Assembly (NCBI GenBank): GCA_947169115.1
Contig: CAMVOK010000026.1
Coordinates: forward strand, 1-34,089
Direction of reading: 5' to 3'
DNA from: an uncultured Prevotellaceae bacterium
Lineage (GTDB): Bacteria; Bacteroidota; Bacteroidia; Bacteroidales; Bacteroidaceae
Length of the DNA stretch: 34,089 bases
Positions 31,306-34,089 of the stretch are shown here, piece by piece. A program made the position numbers and the translations under genes. Numbering within the stretch: the first letter of the stretch is position 1; each line of letters begins with the position of its first letter. The notes beneath the pieces were generated by a model, which had not been told where the DNA came from, did not search any database, and saw nothing but the letters and a program-made list of their open reading frames with translations.

Positions 31306-31457
31306 GTATCCGATTTGTCCAATTGTCCAATCAATCCATATTTTCCGCCGGATAGTCGTCCATAATGGTTTCTTTGTTTTAGTATCCGATTTGTCCAATT
31401 GTCCAATCAATCCATATTTTCCGCCGGATAGTCGTCCATAATGGTTTCTTTGTTTTA
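31306..31457. repeat. Perfect 76-bp tandem duplication
   Basis: 31306-31381 and 31382-31457 are identical over all 76 positions. The unit contains TTGTCCAATTGTCCAATC, a TCCGCCGGA near-palindrome, and a minus-strand 10-codon frame (MDDYPAENMD, at 31331-31363 and 31407-31439). Half of the motif recurs at 31258-31269. Confidence 0.97.
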
Positions 31458-31482
31458 ATTGGTTTCGGCTGCAAAAGTAGAT

Positions 31483-31520
31483 AAAAAAAACGGGACTGCA
31501 AAGGTGCGTCCCGTTTTTTT
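31483..31520. terminator. Terminator of the CoA-transferase gene
   Basis: AAAAAACGGGAC (31485-31496) and GTCCCGTTTTTT (31508-31519), with an 11-nt loop. The A/T runs make it usable in both directions. It lies 35 bp past the CoA-transferase stop. Confidence 0.9.
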
Positions 31521-31554
31521 CTATTTATCCTTATAATAAATTGTCTATTTTCCC

Positions 31555-33066
31555 TTATTTCACGTACTCAGCCCAGTCGGTCAGGCGCATATCACCCTTG
31601 CGCAGGAAGGTATCGTGCATGCCAAAGGCTGCAGATAGGCAGTGGTGTGTATGACCACCATTCTTCTCAGCATACTTCAGGTAATCCATCAGCAAAGGAC
31701 GATAGTCTGGATGAGCCACCTTGATGAGTTCAAGAGACTTCTGCATATCGCTCTTGTGACGCAGGTCGGCTACACCGTACTCAGTGATGACGGCATTTAC
31801 GAAGTGGTTTGTATGGTCGATATGACTGGCGAAAGGCACAATACTGGAAATGGCACCACCCTTGGTCGTAGAACCACAGGTGAAGATGGAGAGGTAGGCA
31901 TTGTTTGTGAAGTCAGCCGATCCGCCAATACCGTTCATCATCTTCGTACCACAAATCTTCGTAGAATTTACATGACCGTAGAGGTCAACCTCGATAGCCG
32001 TGTTCAGCGAACATACGCCGATGCGGGCAATAACCTCGGGGTTATTAGAGATTTCAGAAGGACGCAGCACCAACTTGTCCTTGAAGAAGTCCATATCGCG
32101 GTAAATACCCTTCATGCACTCGTTGGTCACGGTCAGTGAGCAAGCAGAAGCAGAGAGCACACGACCCTCGCGCATCAACTGTACGGGAGCATCCTGCAAC
32201 ACCTCGGTGTAGATGTTGAAGTTGGGCACCTCAGTAGAGTGACCCAGTGCACCCAGTACGGCATTGGCACCCGAACCTACACCGCTCTGCAGGTTGAGGA
32301 ACGTGGGAGGAATCTTACCTTCGCGCATGTTCTGAACCAAAAAGTCAGCCACGTTCTGACCAATCTGTGTCGTGATGGGATCAGGATCCTTGAATGAACG
32401 AGCCTCATCGGGTACATCGCCTTCAACAACACCCACGATACGACTGGCATCCACCTCAATGTAAGGCTTACCAATGCGGTCGCTGGGCTTCGTAATCATG
32501 ATAGGCTTACGGAAAGGATGATCCTCAATTTCATAAACATCATGCAAACCCATTCCACTGCGCTCATGGAAAGCATTCAACTCAATGATAATACCCTCGG
32601 TAGCCAAACGGCAAACCGTGGGAGCGATGCCACCGGCAGCAGTCAGATAGATATGTGCCTTGCTGCCTACACGCTCTATGGCACAAGCCTCAATGATAGC
32701 CCAATTCACCGGACCCAGATAGCCCTGGCGAATCTGCGTAGCCATGTTCGAGAGATTGAGGTCGCTATAGTTCACCTCGTTCAAGTTCACATGCTTACGG
32801 AAGTCGGGGTTTGTCGTGTAAGGAGCACGGAAGTCGATACCCTGTGCGTTAGACAACGCGCCATCGCAGCTCTGTCCCGTGGAAGCACCCGTGAAGATGC
32901 TTATCTTATAAGGACGACCGGCAGCATGCTCTGCCTCAGCAATCTTCGCAATCTCTGCGGTTACCATTTTGGCCGTTCCGGCTGGTGTAAAACCACTCAA
33001 GCCAATGGTCTGGCCGTTCTTTACCAACGCTGCAGCTTCGGCAGCAGTAATTTTATTAAATTCCAT
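31555..33066 (-). CDS. Acetyl-CoA hydrolase/transferase family CoA-transferase (succinyl-CoA:acetate type)
   Basis: 503 aa, class I CoA-transferase of the Cat1/AarC/SucCoA:acetate group. The N-terminal domain (AEAAALVKNGQTIGLSGFTPAGTAK) and the second half contain the family glycine-rich motif SGVGSGANAV (261-270) and the catalytic Glu288 in YTEVLQD, to which CoA becomes linked. GGSADFTNNAYLSIFTCGSTTKGGAISSIVPF and HTNHFVNAVITEYGVADLR are also typical. In gut Bacteroidales it would produce acetate or propionate while conserving CoA. The acceptor is not provable from sequence alone. A promoter lies 34 bp upstream and a terminator downstream, so it is a single-gene unit. Confidence 0.93.
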   Translation of the reverse strand: MEFNKITAAEAAALVKNGQTIGLSGFTPAGTAKMVTAEIAKIAEAEHAAGRPYKISIFTGASTGQSCDGALSNAQGIDFRAPYTTNPDFRKHVNLNEVNYSDLNLSNMATQIRQGYLGPVNWAIIEACAIERVGSKAHIYLTAAGGIAPTVCRLATEGIIIELNAFHERSGMGLHDVYEIEDHPFRKPIMITKPSDRIGKPYIEVDASRIVGVVEGDVPDEARSFKDPDPITTQIGQNVADFLVQNMREGKIPPTFLNLQSGVGSGANAVLGALGHSTEVPNFNIYTEVLQDAPVQLMREGRVLSASACSLTVTNECMKGIYRDMDFFKDKLVLRPSEISNNPEVIARIGVCSLNTAIEVDLYGHVNSTKICGTKMMNGIGGSADFTNNAYLSIFTCGSTTKGGAISSIVPFASHIDHTNHFVNAVITEYGVADLRHKSDMQKSLELIKVAHPDYRPLLMDYLKYAEKNGGHTHHCLSAAFGMHDTFLRKGDMRLTDWAEYVK

Positions 33067-33099
33067 TGTTTTTATAAGGTATAATTAACTTTATGGCTG

Positions 33100-33107
33100 C
33101 AAAGGTA
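33100..33107 (-). promoter_or_regulatory. Promoter -7 element of the CoA-transferase gene
   Basis: Minus-strand TTCGTACCTTTGCAG: TACCTTTG at 33107-33100, predicting a leader of about 30 nt. The -33 area is TTTTTCAC/TTTTAA microrepeat shared with the divergent tRNA promoter. Confidence 0.7.
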
Positions 33108-33174
33108 CGAATAATTTTTCACTTTTCACTTTTAATTTTTCACTTTTAATTTTTCACTTTTCACTTTTATTTCG

Positions 33175-33182
33175 TACCTTTG
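33175..33182 (+). promoter_or_regulatory. Promoter -7 element of the CAT-anticodon tRNA
   Basis: TTCGTACCTTTGCACTCGCA (33171-33190) is identical to the element 22 bp before tRNA-Gln. The -33 region is AT microrepeat (33114-33170) without a clear TTTG. Confidence 0.7.
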
Positions 33183-33223
33183 CACTCGCATTCCCCCTCA
33201 AGGGTCTGTATCTCATAGAGATT

Positions 33224-33297
33224 GGACTTGTAGCTCAGTTGGTTAGAGCAACAGACTCATAATCTGGAGGTCCCAGGTTCAAGCCCTGGCTGGTCCA
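33224..33297 (+). tRNA. tRNA with CAT anticodon (elongator Met, or Ile2)
   Basis: A 74-nt cloverleaf: acceptor GGACTTG/CTGGTCC with one T-T mismatch and a wobble, D arm GCTC..GAGC, anticodon stem CAGA/TCTG with loop CTCATAA (CAT at 33258-33260), T arm CCAGG TTCAAGC CCTGG. A CAT anticodon can be Met or lysidine-modified Ile; I cannot decide from sequence. It is not an initiator by acceptor pairing. Confidence 0.92.
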
Positions 33298-33308
33298 CAC
33301 TGAAAATC

Positions 33309-33339
33309 AAGCGGTTACACCAAATGTAGCCGCTTTTTC
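33309..33339 (+). terminator. Terminator downstream of the CAT tRNA
   Basis: AAGCGGTTACA (33309-33319), CCAAA, TGTAGCCGCTT (33325-33335) with one wobble, followed by TTTCT. Confidence 0.85.
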
Positions 33340-33690
33340 TTTGTTCGTTGTGAAATTCAGGTGAAATTCGTGGCGAAAAAGTTGGAGTATGAAATTCAGT
33401 GCAATCTTTCAATATGGTATGCGATACCATGAACTGTTTATATGGCTCGGTATGTTGCTTCCTGAAACCTCTCTTCGCTAATAATCTATAAAAGGTGGGT
33501 GGGTTTGCACAATTCCTCATTATTTTGCTGTACCTTTGCAAACGGATTTCGCAGGTAAAGCGCTTTCCAAAGGCATTACGGGCTAAAAGAAATGGCGTTC
33601 GCTATCTCACTCAAAAGCCTCGGGATGTAGGGAGTTTCAAGAATAATAGTCAGAGAATAATATAGAGTCAGATAAATCGGAATTAGCAGA
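33340..33690. other. Non-coding stretch between tRNA and lipoprotein-like gene
   Basis: No convincing gene. It contains repeated GAAATTC(A/G) motifs (33351-33398), an ATGGTAT/ATACCAT inverted repeat (33414-33430) and a TTTG-23 bp-TACCTTTG promoter candidate (33504-33538). A minus-strand frame over 33257-33541 is antisense to the tRNA and looks spurious. The position just 3' of a tRNA would suit an integrated element, but no integrase is visible. Confidence 0.5.
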
Positions 33691-34089
33691 ATGAACATAA
33701 AAGATATTCAGCGAATTCAAACTGTAAATGATATGATTATTAGATTGATTATTTCATTTTTATTTTTAGCCGTAACATCATGTGAGATTGTTGCTAAAAA
33801 CATAACACTTAACAAATTGGATATTTCAAAGAATCACTCACTTGAAAATGTTATAAAAATGGTGAGTACAGAAGGAGATACTATTGTTTCTGGAAAAAAG
33901 TTCTTTATTGTATCTTTACAAAAATATCGAAAAGGACTTTATTTGAGTATTGAATTAATAGAAGGAAAAAGTTTGCCGAATGTTTCTGATTATATTGGTT
34001 TTTTATGCGTAGATAACAACTTGTTTTTTATTAGCCTAAAATCCGCAAGCAATCTCAATGGCAATCTCAATTGCAGTAAAGAGCTTGAA
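33691..34089 (+). CDS. Partial lipoprotein-like hypothetical protein (runs off window)
   Basis: 133 codons are open to the window end with no stop. The N-terminus has a hydrophobic segment, MIIRLIISFLFLAVTSC, ending in a good lipobox (V-T-S-C), so this looks like a lipoprotein. The Met at 33733 (fifteenth codon) would give a more normal signal length than the ATG at 33691. The mature part (ITLNKLDISKNHSLENVIKM, GKKFFIVSLQKYRKGLYLSIELI, YIGFLCVDNNLFFISLKS) is not one I recognise. Base composition is much more AT-rich than the housekeeping genes, suggesting an acquired segment next to the tRNA. Only part of the gene is visible. Confidence 0.65.
   Translation, partial: MNIKDIQRIQTVNDMIIRLIISFLFLAVTSCEIVAKNITLNKLDISKNHSLENVIKMVSTEGDTIVSGKKFFIVSLQKYRKGLYLSIELIEGKSLPNVSDYIGFLCVDNNLFFISLKSASNLNGNLNCSKELE

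Noticed and set aside
33224..33297. Initiator tRNA-Met
   Set aside because: The first acceptor position forms a G-C pair and the anticodon stem lacks the three G-C pairs of initiators; elongator Met or Ile2 is more likely.
33257..33541. 94-aa minus-strand protein ending in LEPGTSRL
   Set aside because: Its C-terminus is the complement of the tRNA, a frequent false call.

Overview
The window comes from a Bacteroidota chromosome, most likely a Prevotella-like member of Bacteroidales. The evidence is the promoter style (TTTG, about 20 bp, then TAnnTTTG), the Bacteroidota-type gene clusters (miaB-ftsX-DUF3098-uppP-truB-queA-folK, rsfS-ftsH-cdsA, frr-rsgA), a BspA-like leucine-rich-repeat surface protein, and a CoA-transferase typical of fermentative gut or oral anaerobes. 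The genus is inferred, since no rRNA gene is present.

Layout. 1-861: repeats, a minus-strand terminator and two tandem paralogous small genes (66 and 47 aa) downstream of a giant BspA-like gene (862-5520). 5554-6702: AT-rich pair of an FRG-domain protein and an unknown 95-aa protein. 6765-7073: a promoter- and terminator-bounded region with long-range complementarity, a strong candidate structured ncRNA. 7220-7920: PIN toxin/antitoxin pair. 7921-8736: no gene; GC-rich inverted repeats, an eight-unit 23-bp array and tandem promoters driving miaB. 8737-16202: housekeeping plus-strand genes for tRNA modification (miaB, truB, queA), cell envelope and division (ftsX, DUF3098, uppP), folate (folK) and yifB/comM. 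16229-22065: minus-strand run, in transcription order VTC polyphosphate-polymerase-like, DUF4956 membrane protein, DUF2490-like barrel, small tailed exported protein, PF14262-like beta-helix protein and a Nudix-HAD fusion. 22193-23875: frr and rsgA. 23897-24234: internally deleted RhuM-type pseudogene. 24335-27677: rsfS-ftsH-cdsA on the minus strand, preceded by a second copy of the 23-bp array plus promoter module. 28053-33297: tRNA-Gln, DUF349 protein, corA, a CoA-transferase and a CAT-anticodon tRNA. 33298-34089: AT-rich sequence beginning a lipoprotein-like gene that runs off the window.

The genome is rich in dispersed non-coding repeats of several families: 23-bp arrays, an ACGCAAGCGT/GCCGTCCGATTA element, GC-rich REP-like palindromes, and AT-rich microrepeats. 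Several have entered coding frames (bspA-like linker, DUF2490-like signal peptide, yifB, rsgA N-terminus). The observations I rate highest are the two related array-plus-promoter modules upstream of miaB and rsfS, the candidate ncRNA at 6765-7073, and the VTC/DUF4956/surface-protein operon.
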